From contig CAKVGW010000009.1 of NCBI GenBank assembly GCA_934747325.1, positions 1 through 40,985 on the forward strand: DNA of 40,985 nucleotides, written 5' to 3'. Below the pieces are notes generated by a model that saw only the letters and a program-made list of their open reading frames with translations, did not search any database and was not told the DNA's origin. Numbering within the stretch: position 1 is the stretch's first letter; each line of letters opens with the position of its first letter. This document shows positions 1 to 9,202 of the stretch, piece by piece. The translations under genes were made by a program, and so were the position numbers. The DNA is from an uncultured Candidatus Melainabacteria bacterium. Its GTDB lineage: Bacteria > Cyanobacteriota > Vampirovibrionia > Gastranaerophilales > Gastranaerophilaceae.

Positions 1-20
1 ATATAAATGCGATTTTGTTA

Positions 21-91
21 CCTGCAATGTCTCGCAGGTGGGTGAGTGCCTAAATTAATCCGTTTCCTGCTGGCGATTTCGTATCGGCAGG
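21..91. other. two similar hairpins at the left edge
   Basis: Two stem-loops share the same CCTGC/GCAGG base: positions 21-25 with 34-38, and 66-70 with 87-91. The second has an inner CGAT/ATCG stem (74-77 with 83-86) around a TTCGT loop. The stretch is richer in GC than its surroundings and does not look coding. It could be the 3' part of a structured RNA that begins outside the window. I could not match it to 6S, SRP, RNase P or tmRNA. The rest of the gap up to 287 is AT-rich and shows no other clear feature. Confidence 0.3.
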
Positions 92-287
92 TATACTTCA
101 ATAATTAAAGAGCTTACTCTCCCTATTTATAAAAATGTAGGAACAAAATAAACACTTATATAGAGTAATAATATTATTACATAGCAAAATTTTAATTTCA
201 AGGGAACTCTTATAGTAAAAATAAAAAATAGCCAAACGGCGGATAGACACTAGCACACACTTTATATAAAAATTAAATAAGGAAGTA

Positions 288-512
288 GTGGCAAAAAGGG
301 AATTTTTTTTAATGGTAGAATTGACAAAACAAGAGTTATGTATTTTGGAACTCGTTGCACAAGGTCTTATTAACAAAGAAATTGCTCAAAAATTGAATAT
401 CTCAACAGCTACTACAAAAGCTCATTTGGAGTCTATTTACAAGAAATTAAATGCCCACAATAGAGTTCAAGCGGTTGTAAAAGCGATTACTCTTCAGTTA
501 ATAGATGTTTAA
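288..512 (+). CDS. small LuxR-type HTH DNA-binding protein
   Basis: This 74-aa protein is almost entirely a LuxR/GerE-type helix-turn-helix. The run LTKQELCILELVAQGL is followed by NKEIAQKLNIS, then by TTKAHLESIYKKLNAHNR, which is the classic recognition-helix region. There is no receiver or ligand domain, so it resembles stand-alone GerE-like regulators that bind DNA as dimers. The GTG start at 288 sits 5 bases after AAGGAA. An ATG at 312 would remove eight residues and leave the domain intact. folP follows after 24 bases, so the two may share a transcript. What it regulates cannot be read from the sequence. Confidence 0.8.
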   Translation: MAKREFFLMVELTKQELCILELVAQGLINKEIAQKLNISTATTKAHLESIYKKLNAHNRVQAVVKAITLQLIDV

Positions 513-536
513 TCTTTTTATGTTAAAATTTTTTTG

Positions 537-1646
537 ATGAGTGATTTTATTTTAAAAGAAGTTTCAAATATTGAGAATGAATTACAACAAATTGGTTTTG
601 ATTCAAGTTATTTGTTGCAGGCAGAAAATAAATTCAGATATAAAAATATTAAAATATTTAATCTTTCGGTTGCACAGGCTAATATTTTGAAACAAACTGC
701 ATTAATATTTGGTGCAGATTGTGCGGTGAATAGAAATGTCATTACGGGAAATATAGCTCAATCCGATGTAATTTTATGTGGAAGTTATTCTCAGTTAAAA
801 AAAATTGCTGATAAACTAATGTCACAGCCGTTTAAATTAGCAATTCTTGGCAAAAAAATACAAAATTTTTTAGAACCGCAGTTAAGAAAAACAAAACTGG
901 TCGGGATTTTAAATGTTACTCCGGATTCATTTTCAGATGGCGGAATGTTTTTAGATAAAGATTCAGCAGAAAAACATTTTATGCAAATGTTTGAAGATGG
1001 AGCAGATATGGTTGATATAGGTGCAGAGAGTACCAGACCGCACTCAAATGTCGTTTCAGCAAAAGAACAAATAAACAGGCTTTGTTCAATTATTGAATTT
1101 GCAGAAAAAGAAAATCTTGCAAGCAAAGTAAGTGTTGATACAAGAAGTTCAGAGGTTGCAGATTTTGTATTAAACCACGGAGTAAAAATAATAAATGATG
1201 TTTCAGGGTTTGATTATGATTTAAAAATGCCTCAAATAATTGCTAATTATCAAGCCGGAGTTATTATACAACATTCAACATCTAAAACGGAAGATTATAA
1301 AACGTATAATAATATTATGGAAACCTTGTTTTTTAGTTTAAAGCAAAAAGCAGAGTTAGCAAAAGCAAATGGTATAAACAATATTATTATCGACCCCGGT
1401 ATTGGTTTTGGGAAAGGTAAAGAAGACAATTTTATTATTTTAGACAAAATTCAAGAGCTTTACGGATTGGAACTACCAATAATGGTTGGAGTATCCAGAA
1501 AAAGTTTGCTTGGAGTTCAAGCCGATGACAATGCTCTTAAAGATTCTCTTTCTGCTTCAATATCATATCCTTTAATGAAAAAGGGTGTTGATTATTTAAG
1601 AGTGCATAACATAAAATTGCATAAATCATTATTGAATTTAGTTTAA
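537..1646 (+). CDS. folP: dihydropteroate synthase
   Basis: FolP joins p-aminobenzoate to dihydropterin pyrophosphate in folate synthesis. The catalytic TIM barrel starts near residue 119 with KLVGILNVTPDSFSDGG. It continues through GAESTRPH (substrate-loop region), KVSVDTRS, INDVSG, IDPGIGFGK and GVSRKS, all diagnostic for the family. The first ~115 residues form an N-terminal extension that contains no FolP motif. Long FolP forms with such an extension are known from several Gram-positive groups. I chose the ATG at 537 over the TTG at 534. No other folate gene is adjacent. Confidence 0.95.
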   Translation: MSDFILKEVSNIENELQQIGFDSSYLLQAENKFRYKNIKIFNLSVAQANILKQTALIFGADCAVNRNVITGNIAQSDVILCGSYSQLKKIADKLMSQPFKLAILGKKIQNFLEPQLRKTKLVGILNVTPDSFSDGGMFLDKDSAEKHFMQMFEDGADMVDIGAESTRPHSNVVSAKEQINRLCSIIEFAEKENLASKVSVDTRSSEVADFVLNHGVKIINDVSGFDYDLKMPQIIANYQAGVIIQHSTSKTEDYKTYNNIMETLFFSLKQKAELAKANGINNIIIDPGIGFGKGKEDNFIILDKIQELYGLELPIMVGVSRKSLLGVQADDNALKDSLSASISYPLMKKGVDYLRVHNIKLHKSLLNLV

Positions 1647-1692
1647 TAGTTACCTTGAGAATAAATTTTTATTGAAGTATAATATTGGCGAA

Positions 1693-2037
1693 ATGTATGA
1701 CAGACTATTTGATGCATTAGCTAAATCGACATTTAGAAGTCGATTTAAGCTAAAAGATAAAGACAAAGAATATATTTCTCAGAAAGGGCTTGATATAATA
1801 AAATCTCATGCAAAAGATTTTATTGCAAAACGTATCGCACCTGCTGATATTCCCAATGACGGTAAGCAAACTCCTATGCGCGGTAATCCTGTTTTCATAG
1901 CTCAACACGCCACAGCAACTTGTTGTCGCGGGTGTATAGAAAAGTGGCATAAATTCAAAAAGGGTGTTGTATTAAGTGAAAAACAACAAGAGTACTTAGT
2001 AGAAATTATTATGGAGTGGATAAAACGCAATGGCTGA
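1693..2037 (+). CDS. DUF4186 family protein
   Basis: The 114-aa protein matches what I recall of DUF4186. It has FRSRFKLKDKDKEYI near the start, then HAKDFIAKRIAPA, NDGKQTPMRGNPVF and AQHATATCCRGCIEKWH, with a clustered CCRGC motif that may bind metal. Function is unknown. The ATG at 1693 gives the start expected for the family; a TTG at 1672 would add seven residues without obvious support. The 3' end overlaps the next gene by 8 bases, so the two are probably translated from one message. Confidence 0.8.
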   Translation: MYDRLFDALAKSTFRSRFKLKDKDKEYISQKGLDIIKSHAKDFIAKRIAPADIPNDGKQTPMRGNPVFIAQHATATCCRGCIEKWHKFKKGVVLSEKQQEYLVEIIMEWIKRNG

Positions 2038-2509
2038 ATTTAAAACAAATGTAATGCGAATGCTTGATAAAGCAAAAGTAAATTATAAACATTATACTTA
2101 TGCAGAAACTGATGCAATAAGCGGGATTGAAGTTGCCACAGTATTAAAACAAAGCCCTTTGCAAGTCTTCAAAACTCTAGTCACTGTAGGAAAATCAGGA
2201 CAACATTATGTTTTTTTAATTCCTGTAGAAAAAGAATTAGATTTGAAGAAAGCATCTCATGCTGTTGGCGAAAAGTCTGTTGAAATGCTTAAATCAAAGG
2301 AACTTTTACCACTTACGGGCTATATTCACGGTGGATGTTCTCCAATTGGTATGAAAAAAAATTTCAAAACAACAATTGATGCTTCTGCAAAAAACTTTGA
2401 TACAATAATTTTTTCTGCCGGTAAAATCGGTTATCAAGTAGAAATGAGCTTAGATGAATTAAGCAAAATAATTAGATTTCAACTTAGTGAGATTGTTTCC
2501 CAAGCTTAA
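2030..2509 (+). CDS. ybaK: YbaK/EbsC-type Cys-tRNA(Pro) deacylase
   Basis: The 159-aa protein has the length and motifs of the YbaK branch of the ProX/YbaK aminoacyl-tRNA deacylases, which hydrolyse Cys-tRNA(Pro) made in error by prolyl-tRNA synthetase. Visible landmarks are QVFKTLV near residue 45, HYVFLIPVEKELDLKKAS, the GYIHGGCSPIGMKK loop near residue 100 and IIFSAGKIGYQVEM near the end. It overlaps the DUF4186 gene by 8 bases. Its 3' end overlaps the convergent DUF2023 gene by 26 bases. Confidence 0.88.
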   Translation: MAEFKTNVMRMLDKAKVNYKHYTYAETDAISGIEVATVLKQSPLQVFKTLVTVGKSGQHYVFLIPVEKELDLKKASHAVGEKSVEMLKSKELLPLTGYIHGGCSPIGMKKNFKTTIDASAKNFDTIIFSAGKIGYQVEMSLDELSKIIRFQLSEIVSQA

Positions 2510-2927
2510 TCTCGTTGTTTTTAATTTTTATATACCTTTCGCATTGTCGGACTCTATCATAACCCAGCATAATTCCTAACATAAAATCTTGTTCGGGCGA
2601 GAGTTCATTTAGTTTTGGATTTTGAAAAGATTTTACAACATCAACACATTCTTTTGCTCCAAAATAAACATTGATTTTATCTTGTGCAATATCGTGTATC
2701 ACATAATCAATATTTTCTTTTTGTAAACGTTCAGAAATTGAAGTTTTGTATTTTGATTTTTCGGTTGTTAAAATAAGATTTCTAATCCCTTTTTTAAATT
2801 CATAAATATGGTGATGAAATACTCTTAAATCTGCGATTTCCTCTGATAATTGAGGTGTTTTTAAGATTCTTTTACTTCTAAAATTGGGTTGAATTTTTGA
2901 ATATGATTGAATGTTATAAACCTGCAT
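2484..2927 (-). CDS. DUF2023 family protein
   Basis: The 147-aa protein carries the DUF2023 core from about residue 36. The sequence runs VFHHHIYEFKKGIRNLIL, then KINVYFGAKECVDVV, then EQDFMLGIMLGYDRVRQCERY. Families of this type have known structures but no firm function. The first ~33 residues (NIQSYSKIQPNFRSKR) are an extension beyond the domain and resemble the short N-terminal F-x-G segments of other hypothetical proteins here. The start is well supported by GAGGAAG five bases upstream of the ATG. The tail overlaps the convergent ybaK end. Confidence 0.78.
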   Translation of the reverse strand: MQVYNIQSYSKIQPNFRSKRILKTPQLSEEIADLRVFHHHIYEFKKGIRNLILTTEKSKYKTSISERLQKENIDYVIHDIAQDKINVYFGAKECVDVVKSFQNPKLNELSPEQDFMLGIMLGYDRVRQCERYIKIKNNEIKLGKQSH

Positions 2928-2957
2928 AATACTTCCTCATATAAATTGTTAAACAAA

Positions 2958-5900
2958 TTAATTTATCCACTTGAAGCTTGTAACATAATTGTCGCCGTTA
3001 ATGTTACCTTTGATTTCGGCAACAAATTTTCGGTAAGCTTTGTCGGATAATTCAATTCCCGGAATTCTATTTATATGTTCTAATACTTTAGTTTCTTTTG
3101 TTAAATCAACACCTGGAATAACGTTAAATAAAGTGTTTAATGACACATTCCCAATCGGGCCGAACATTGTTGATATTTTTTTAGACAAAAGTCCTAAAAC
3201 TTCCATTTCAGCATTAGAGTTTGAGAAATTATATTTTCCGCTAATAAACAAGCTTAAATCTTTACCTCTGGTTGTTATTTCAATATCATTTGCAATGCCG
3301 TCTTTAATTGTAATATCCCCGATTATATCCGAGAAGTCACCTGTTTTTAGTGGTGTAATTATATCTATAACGCTATTAATTGAAATACCTGTTAAACCGC
3401 CTTTAACCAAGTTTCCTGCTTTAAGCAAGTATTCCAAAGAGCCCAGTTTCGGCATCCTACCGTTTGCAACGCTGAAGGTTGTGTTGCCGTTAAGGGTTTT
3501 CATACATTGGTTGAAGTCGACGCCGTTGCAAGATAATGCGATATCACCTGTTAAATCGCCGTAAATTTGGTTCTGCAAATCAAATAATGCTATAGACAAA
3601 TCGTTTGCGTCAATATCACGAGCTTTAAGTTTCAAGCCTGTATTGTTGTTTTTTAAGTTATAATTAAAGCTTCCGCCCAAGTTGCCGTTTGCAATATCAA
3701 ATTTGAAATTATGAACATTGAAGACTTGTTTTTCATTCAAAGTCGCAGTAGCTTCAAAGTTTTCGGCTATGATGTTTCTAAGATGAATACTGTCAGCGTT
3801 CATTTTCATATTTTTGATAACTATAGACGCTAAATCAAATTCTTCAAGCGAATCAAAATTTTGTGAATTATCAACTTGAGAAAGTTTTATTAAATTTGTA
3901 ATGTGGTTTAAGTCTAAGAGTTTTGTGTTGAGAACAGCTTTTTCAACATAATATGGTGGAGTTAATTTGTTTTTCAATACCGCTTGAATCTTAACGTCAT
4001 TACCTAAAACTTCACCGATAGAATAAATGTCAATTGTTTTATCTTTGAACAAAAATGTAATATTTTTCATCGTAGTATCTAAAAACGGAATGTTTGTTTC
4101 AAAGATGTGGAAGTTTCCTAAAAGCTTTGGTGCGGTAGCTTTACCGTTGATTTTTAAATCAGAAGTGAATTGACCTTGTTTAATATTAGGTTTTCTGAAT
4201 ATAATGTTAAAAATTCTTGCATCGGTAGGGTTGTGGGTTTTTATTATTAAATCTTTAAACCCTAAATCGTCTTTTAAAATATCTATTTCACCACGAGATT
4301 TAAGCATGTTTAATCTTGTTTCGCGACCACTTTGTGAAGAAATGATTTTGTCATAAGAAAATTCTCTGATTTTTAAGATTTTTTGGTTTTGAACTTTGGT
4401 ATCCAAATTTAAAACAATTGCGTTTTCAATATCACCGACAGTCGCGCCAAGGTGATAAATGCTTGAATCTTTCGACATGTTAATATTCGTTTTTAAGTCA
4501 AAATCATTTAAAACGCCTTTTGCTCTTGCTGAATAAACAATGTCACCTTTTACTTTTACAGGATAAATTTGATTTTTGTTAATGTATTTATCTATAAAAT
4601 CTTGGCGTGGCTTAGAATTAAAGTATAAATTGAAATTTTGTTTGTTAAACAAATCATAAACTTCGCCATCAGCAAGAATTGGCATATTATCAGCAAGAAG
4701 ATTAATTTTGTTTAATTTTAATCCATTATTGCGCATGATAAGGCTACCATTGATTATTTTTACAGGAAGCTCAAGTGGCGTGTACACAAAAGACAAACCG
4801 CCCAAATCAGTATACGCGTTGATTCGGTTATGATTGATTTTGGCATTAAGATTGATTTTTTTGCCTTCATTAAATTTAACTTTGTTTAACGCGTCTTTTA
4901 TGTCTTTCGGTATGATTGAATACCCTGAAAGAGAGTTAATGCAAGATAAGTCAAACGCTTTTAAACCCAGAACCCCGTTTATATGTGGGTTGCCTGTTAC
5001 ATTATTAACATCAAGATTAACATTGAATTGGCTGTCGGCAAGACTGCCATGGATGTTTGAAATTTTCAATTTGTCGTTATTTAAAGTAACAGTGCCGTTT
5101 GAAACTTTGAGTTTATTATTTGGCGCAACGCCAAGAATTTTTGCAACAAAATTGACTTTGTCCAATTCAATCGGGTCAAGCTTGCCTTTATATTTGGCGG
5201 TAACATTTACAAAAATATTACCGATATCATTTTGCAAATCACTTTTTTTAGGTGTTAAATCGTTAAGATTTAATTTTGGAATACTAATATTAGCATCAAC
5301 AAAATTGTTTTTAACAGAGGCTTTTGCGCTCAATGCAGACTCGCCGATAAATGAACTAACATCAGCAGAAGCATTTTGTCCGTCAAAATTTAAAATGCCT
5401 TTCGTATTTCTAAGTTCCATTCCTTGAACAGCAAACTTATTGCCAAGTAATTTTATTTGACCTTTTGTAAAGAAATTTTTGTTAAATGCTAAGTCTTCAA
5501 TATCTTTAACAGCACCATAAACTTTCAACTGTAAATCAATCAAACCTTCCATTGCATCCAATTTCGGCAACATTGCTTTAACATCATCAATCATTGTCGC
5601 AGTTTGAATTGCTTTAAATAAATATGCGATTTCCTGATTTTTTGTATTAACGTCAAAATCAAATTTGCCATACAGGTTGCAAGTTCCGTTTATAGAAATG
5701 TCTTTACCGTTAACTAAGCCTTTTTTAGTGATGAATGTTGCATTTTCATCATCAAATTTTAAAGTTGCTTCTGCGTCGGTTAAAACTAAATTAGGGATTT
5801 CATTGAAAAACGTTTTTACGTTTCTAAAATTCAAATCTCCCCAAACGTGTGGATTTTTGCGGTTTCCTTTTACGTAGATATCAATATTACCAAGACCTTT

Positions 5901-7301
5901 TACATCCATAATAGGAACAGGACCGATAATGAAGTTTAAAATTTCGTGTATTGGAAGAATTTTTTCTTCTGCGGTTGCTAAATTAACATTTTTCGTACTC
6001 CAAATGTGCATGTCGGCGTATTTTACGTTATATAATTCAACTCCGCCTTTTACCCAAACTCTTTCTGCACCGCCAGCCGGAACAAAAACATCAAAATTGA
6101 TATATCTGCCTGTGAAATTAAGTTTAACGGTTGCACCTTTAGCATTAGGAATAGGTTTTGTTAATATTCCATTATCTATAAATACATCACCGATTATATC
6201 AGGTTCAAAAATGTCACCTTTAATTGAAAAATTTCCGATAACGTCACCAAAAAATTTGTATTTTTTTAGTTTGTAAACATTAAATTCTTCAACAATAATT
6301 GGGGGAAGAAGGTTTACAATATCTTCTACTTTGGATTTATCAAGCTGTACATTTAAATTTATTGCGGATAAAGATTTATCCAAGTAATTTGAAAAAGAGC
6401 CGTTTAATATTGCGTGAATGTTTTTTGAATTAATATTAACAGAGTTGAAATTAATAATTTTACTTGTTATGTTAAAATCGGCATCAATGTTTAATAATTC
6501 TGGATAAATCATTGATTTTGCACTATCTTTCATAACGATTGCACAATTTTTAAGCTCTGCATTTAGTTTATGTTTATCAACAAAAATGTTAATAATACCC
6601 TTTGTTTCAATTAAATCATTAGGTAAATATTGTCTTAAAAAATCGCCAATTGGTTCTAAATCAAGGTTTTGAATTTTAATATCTACAACACTTTTGTTAA
6701 TATCATTATTTTTAGGCAAATACAGGCTGATATCAGCGTTAGAAATTTTATCGTTAATATTAAATTTAGTATCCGCATTAACTTTTAAATAACGGCGATT
6801 TTTCTTGAAGAAAACATTTTTTCCGCTGTAAATAATCGGTTTTTTTGTTTCCTTATGTGCAAGAATAATAGAAAATTCGTTGATTTTTAAAATGTTGCAT
6901 TTGATTTTAGATTTGTCTAAATTTTTAAAAAAATCTTTGTCAAGTTCAATATCTTTATCAATATTGACTTTTAGAAATAAATTGTCTGCGCTAATGCTGT
7001 TAATATGCACTCGGCCACTCAAAAGCGGCAAAAGTCTTAAATCAATTTTAAAGTTATCAATTGTTGAAATATTTTGAGTACTTTTATCTTCAATCGAAAT
7101 TCTTTGTGCGTTGAATTGTGCTTTTGGTAAAATATTTAATCTTAATTTTGGGTTAAGAATTTCTACGTTATAGTTGCTGTTTATGCTTATATTTTCGCAC
7201 ACAACAGGGAGTGCCTTCGTAAAAATTACGGGAACTCCTCCTATCCAAAATGCGTAGACTCCGAGAATCAGTATTATATATTTATTGAAAATTTGTTTCA
7301 T
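2958..7301 (-). CDS. giant AsmA/YhdP/TamB-like envelope protein
   Basis: This 1447-aa protein has one N-terminal membrane anchor (about residues 5-22) and then a very long periplasmic beta-rich region with many short amphipathic strands. Repeated phrases such as NGTCNLYGKFDFDV, INGSLIMRNNG and IKGDIFEPDIIGDVFIDNG are typical of AsmA-like repeats. The last ~150 residues (GNTTFSVANGRMPKLGSLEYLL, then IPGVDLTKE) look like the AsmA C-terminal domain. Family members form lipid-conducting bridges between inner and outer membranes. The family fits a diderm cell. The ATG at 7301 is chosen because the frame upstream encodes non-natural-looking residues. No ribosome binding site is obvious. Confidence 0.85.
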   Translation of the reverse strand: MKQIFNKYIILILGVYAFWIGGVPVIFTKALPVVCENISINSNYNVEILNPKLRLNILPKAQFNAQRISIEDKSTQNISTIDNFKIDLRLLPLLSGRVHINSISADNLFLKVNIDKDIELDKDFFKNLDKSKIKCNILKINEFSIILAHKETKKPIIYSGKNVFFKKNRRYLKVNADTKFNINDKISNADISLYLPKNNDINKSVVDIKIQNLDLEPIGDFLRQYLPNDLIETKGIINIFVDKHKLNAELKNCAIVMKDSAKSMIYPELLNIDADFNITSKIINFNSVNINSKNIHAILNGSFSNYLDKSLSAINLNVQLDKSKVEDIVNLLPPIIVEEFNVYKLKKYKFFGDVIGNFSIKGDIFEPDIIGDVFIDNGILTKPIPNAKGATVKLNFTGRYINFDVFVPAGGAERVWVKGGVELYNVKYADMHIWSTKNVNLATAEEKILPIHEILNFIIGPVPIMDVKGLGNIDIYVKGNRKNPHVWGDLNFRNVKTFFNEIPNLVLTDAEATLKFDDENATFITKKGLVNGKDISINGTCNLYGKFDFDVNTKNQEIAYLFKAIQTATMIDDVKAMLPKLDAMEGLIDLQLKVYGAVKDIEDLAFNKNFFTKGQIKLLGNKFAVQGMELRNTKGILNFDGQNASADVSSFIGESALSAKASVKNNFVDANISIPKLNLNDLTPKKSDLQNDIGNIFVNVTAKYKGKLDPIELDKVNFVAKILGVAPNNKLKVSNGTVTLNNDKLKISNIHGSLADSQFNVNLDVNNVTGNPHINGVLGLKAFDLSCINSLSGYSIIPKDIKDALNKVKFNEGKKINLNAKINHNRINAYTDLGGLSFVYTPLELPVKIINGSLIMRNNGLKLNKINLLADNMPILADGEVYDLFNKQNFNLYFNSKPRQDFIDKYINKNQIYPVKVKGDIVYSARAKGVLNDFDLKTNINMSKDSSIYHLGATVGDIENAIVLNLDTKVQNQKILKIREFSYDKIISSQSGRETRLNMLKSRGEIDILKDDLGFKDLIIKTHNPTDARIFNIIFRKPNIKQGQFTSDLKINGKATAPKLLGNFHIFETNIPFLDTTMKNITFLFKDKTIDIYSIGEVLGNDVKIQAVLKNKLTPPYYVEKAVLNTKLLDLNHITNLIKLSQVDNSQNFDSLEEFDLASIVIKNMKMNADSIHLRNIIAENFEATATLNEKQVFNVHNFKFDIANGNLGGSFNYNLKNNNTGLKLKARDIDANDLSIALFDLQNQIYGDLTGDIALSCNGVDFNQCMKTLNGNTTFSVANGRMPKLGSLEYLLKAGNLVKGGLTGISINSVIDIITPLKTGDFSDIIGDITIKDGIANDIEITTRGKDLSLFISGKYNFSNSNAEMEVLGLLSKKISTMFGPIGNVSLNTLFNVIPGVDLTKETKVLEHINRIPGIELSDKAYRKFVAEIKGNINGDNYVTSFKWIN

Positions 7302-7385
7302 TTGAATAAGAATATAATAGCAATAAATTAAGGAGTTTACAACAGTATAGTTGGTTGAAATTATCAAGTAGCAAAAAATATTTTT

Positions 7386-7856
7386 ATGGGTTTTAATAGT
7401 AATATGGATATAAGTTTTAAAGGGTTTCAAAACACAGCAATTACTAAAGTAGCAGGACAAAGCTCAAGTGGGCTTATCAAGATGAAAGCATATAGATTTG
7501 CGACTTATTTAACAAATGATGCTAATGGTACGCATTTTGATGATTTCTACAAAGCTCTTGATAAAACAGAACAGGCATCTGTTTGGAAATATGTTCCAAA
7601 AGGTTTTCAAGAAAATCAATTAATTTTTGACGTTTCAAAATTTGAATTAGACGATAGAGATATCCAGCCTAAAACAAATTTCATGTTGAATGGTCAAGAC
7701 TTACCGTTAGATAATGATAAAATACTGCCTGTATTTTCATTTCTTGCAAAAGCAATTAAATTTGTAACAAACAATTCGTACAATCAAGAGCAAGTAAAAT
7801 ACGCCCAAGAAATTGGTGATATAGTTCAAGAATCCGTAGTTGATTACATCGGCTAA
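7386..7856 (+). CDS. hypothetical protein with N-terminal ISFKGF motif
   Basis: I do not recognise a domain in this 156-aa protein. It starts MGFNSNMDISFKGFQNTAI, a short strand with an F-x-G pattern, and continues with mixed helical and polar sequence. There is no signal peptide or membrane segment. A similar opening (VNFVGTIAP) occurs in the unrelated protein at 30944-31525. The gene is divergent from the AsmA-like gene with an 84-base gap and abuts the convergent thioredoxin gene end to end. The reading frame and codon use look genuine. Confidence 0.65.
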   Translation: MGFNSNMDISFKGFQNTAITKVAGQSSSGLIKMKAYRFATYLTNDANGTHFDDFYKALDKTEQASVWKYVPKGFQENQLIFDVSKFELDDRDIQPKTNFMLNGQDLPLDNDKILPVFSFLAKAIKFVTNNSYNQEQVKYAQEIGDIVQESVVDYIG

Positions 7857-8174
7857 TTATAAATGCTTTTCAATATTTGTGATTATAGTGCTTTTTGGCA
7901 TTAAACCAACCATGCGTTCAACGACTTCGCCATCTTTGAATACTAAAAGGGTTGGAAGTCCGCTAACTTGATATTTTTTTGCCATTTCAATGTTTTCATC
8001 AGTATCAATTTTGGTGAACTTGACTTTTGTTTCTAAATCGCGTTCAACTTCTTCTAAAATTGGACCTAGTTTTCTGCAAGGTCCGCACCAGTTTGCAAAA
8101 AAGTCCACAACAGTAATGCCGTCGTTATTTACAACTTCCATATCAAAAATGTCTGTATTAATTTCTTGAACCAT
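7857..8174 (-). CDS. trxA: thioredoxin
   Basis: A 105-aa single-domain thioredoxin. The redox motif WCGPC is at residues 29-33, the cis-proline loop reads SGLPTLLVF, and the usual FFANWC and KIDTDEN segments are present. It reduces protein disulfides in the cytoplasm, normally recharged by thioredoxin reductase, which is not in this window. I chose the ATG at 8174 because GAGAGG lies just upstream and the residues added by a longer frame are not conserved. The exonuclease gene is divergent across a 107-base promoter region. Confidence 0.96.
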   Translation of the reverse strand: MVQEINTDIFDMEVVNNDGITVVDFFANWCGPCRKLGPILEEVERDLETKVKFTKIDTDENIEMAKKYQVSGLPTLLVFKDGEVVERMVGLMPKSTIITNIEKHL

Positions 8175-8281
8175 AATTTGCCTCTCTTTAGTAGTTAATA
8201 ACACCCTTTTGTAATTCCATATTACCACATATAATATATTCATGCTATTATACTGTTAGGGAGAAATAAAAGGGTTTAAAA

Positions 8282-9202
8282 ATGCCGAGAAAAAAAGAAA
8301 TAGAAATAGTTTTAGATACTGAAACCACAGGTCTTGATTACACTAGAGAAAGAATTATTGAATTTGCAGCGGTAAGATTAGAAAATGGAAAAATTAAAGA
8401 TGAATTTCAGACTTTAATCAATCCGCATCAACATATTAGAAAATCAAGCATTGCAGTCCATGGAATTACACAAGATATGGTTGAAGATGCACCAAGTGAA
8501 GAAGAAGCTTTACCTAAGATTTTGGAATTTATCGGTGATTACCCTATAGTGGCTCATAATGTAATTTTTGATTATTCATTTTTGAATGAAGCAAAACTAA
8601 GAGTTTTCGGTGAAAAATTAGAAAATCCGAGAATTGATTCACAAGTTATGTTTAAAGAAATTGCACCTGATTTGGAATCACACGGACTGGAAGCTTTGAC
8701 AAAAAGATTTAATGTAGAGTTAAACAATCATCATAGAGCTATGGCTGATACGATGGGTTTAGCTTTAGCTTATCCGAAGCTTAAAAAATTATATTTGCAA
8801 AGACTTGATTGGCAGAAAAAACAACTTCAAAATGTTGATTATTTGTTCGACAGATATTTAAGAATACAACAAAGTATCGCAACTATGCAATCAGAATTAC
8901 AAGATTTAAAATCAGTTTTCAAATTGTATTTTGAACTAGGCGGAGAACCTTTAGTTGCAGAAACCGGTGAAATGATGATTTATCAATCAAAACAATCTTT
9001 TGGCTATAATTTAGCTGATATAAAAGATGTTTTAGAAGATGTTGGCGCATTAGAAAAAGCCGTAAAAGTTAATAACGGTTTTATTGATAGACTTTGTAAC
9101 GGTTTGAGCTTGTCAGACGAATACAAAGACATTATTCACGAAGCGCGTCAGGAACTTTCAGAAACTCGTAATATTCAAGTGATTAAGCCATGCAAACAAT
9201 AA
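8282..9202 (+). CDS. DnaQ-like 3'-5' exonuclease
   Basis: The first ~175 residues are a DEDDh exonuclease. D12 and E14 lie in LDTETTG, the Exo II AHNVIFDYSF segment carries D97, and HRAMAD (H151, D156) closes the active site. This domain is the proofreading epsilon subunit in DNA polymerase III and also occurs in free exonucleases. The remaining ~130 residues are helical with no motif I can name, so it is not simply an epsilon subunit. The gene overlaps rlmD by 13 bases, implying coupled translation. Its partner polymerase cannot be told from the sequence. Confidence 0.88.
   Translation: MPRKKEIEIVLDTETTGLDYTRERIIEFAAVRLENGKIKDEFQTLINPHQHIRKSSIAVHGITQDMVEDAPSEEEALPKILEFIGDYPIVAHNVIFDYSFLNEAKLRVFGEKLENPRIDSQVMFKEIAPDLESHGLEALTKRFNVELNNHHRAMADTMGLALAYPKLKKLYLQRLDWQKKQLQNVDYLFDRYLRIQQSIATMQSELQDLKSVFKLYFELGGEPLVAETGEMMIYQSKQSFGYNLADIKDVLEDVGALEKAVKVNNGFIDRLCNGLSLSDEYKDIIHEARQELSETRNIQVIKPCKQ

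Noticed and set aside
3040..6276. Several open frames on the plus strand inside the AsmA-like gene
   Set aside because: They mirror a long, well-supported minus-strand gene with clear family character, and their translations lack recognisable motifs or ribosome binding sites.
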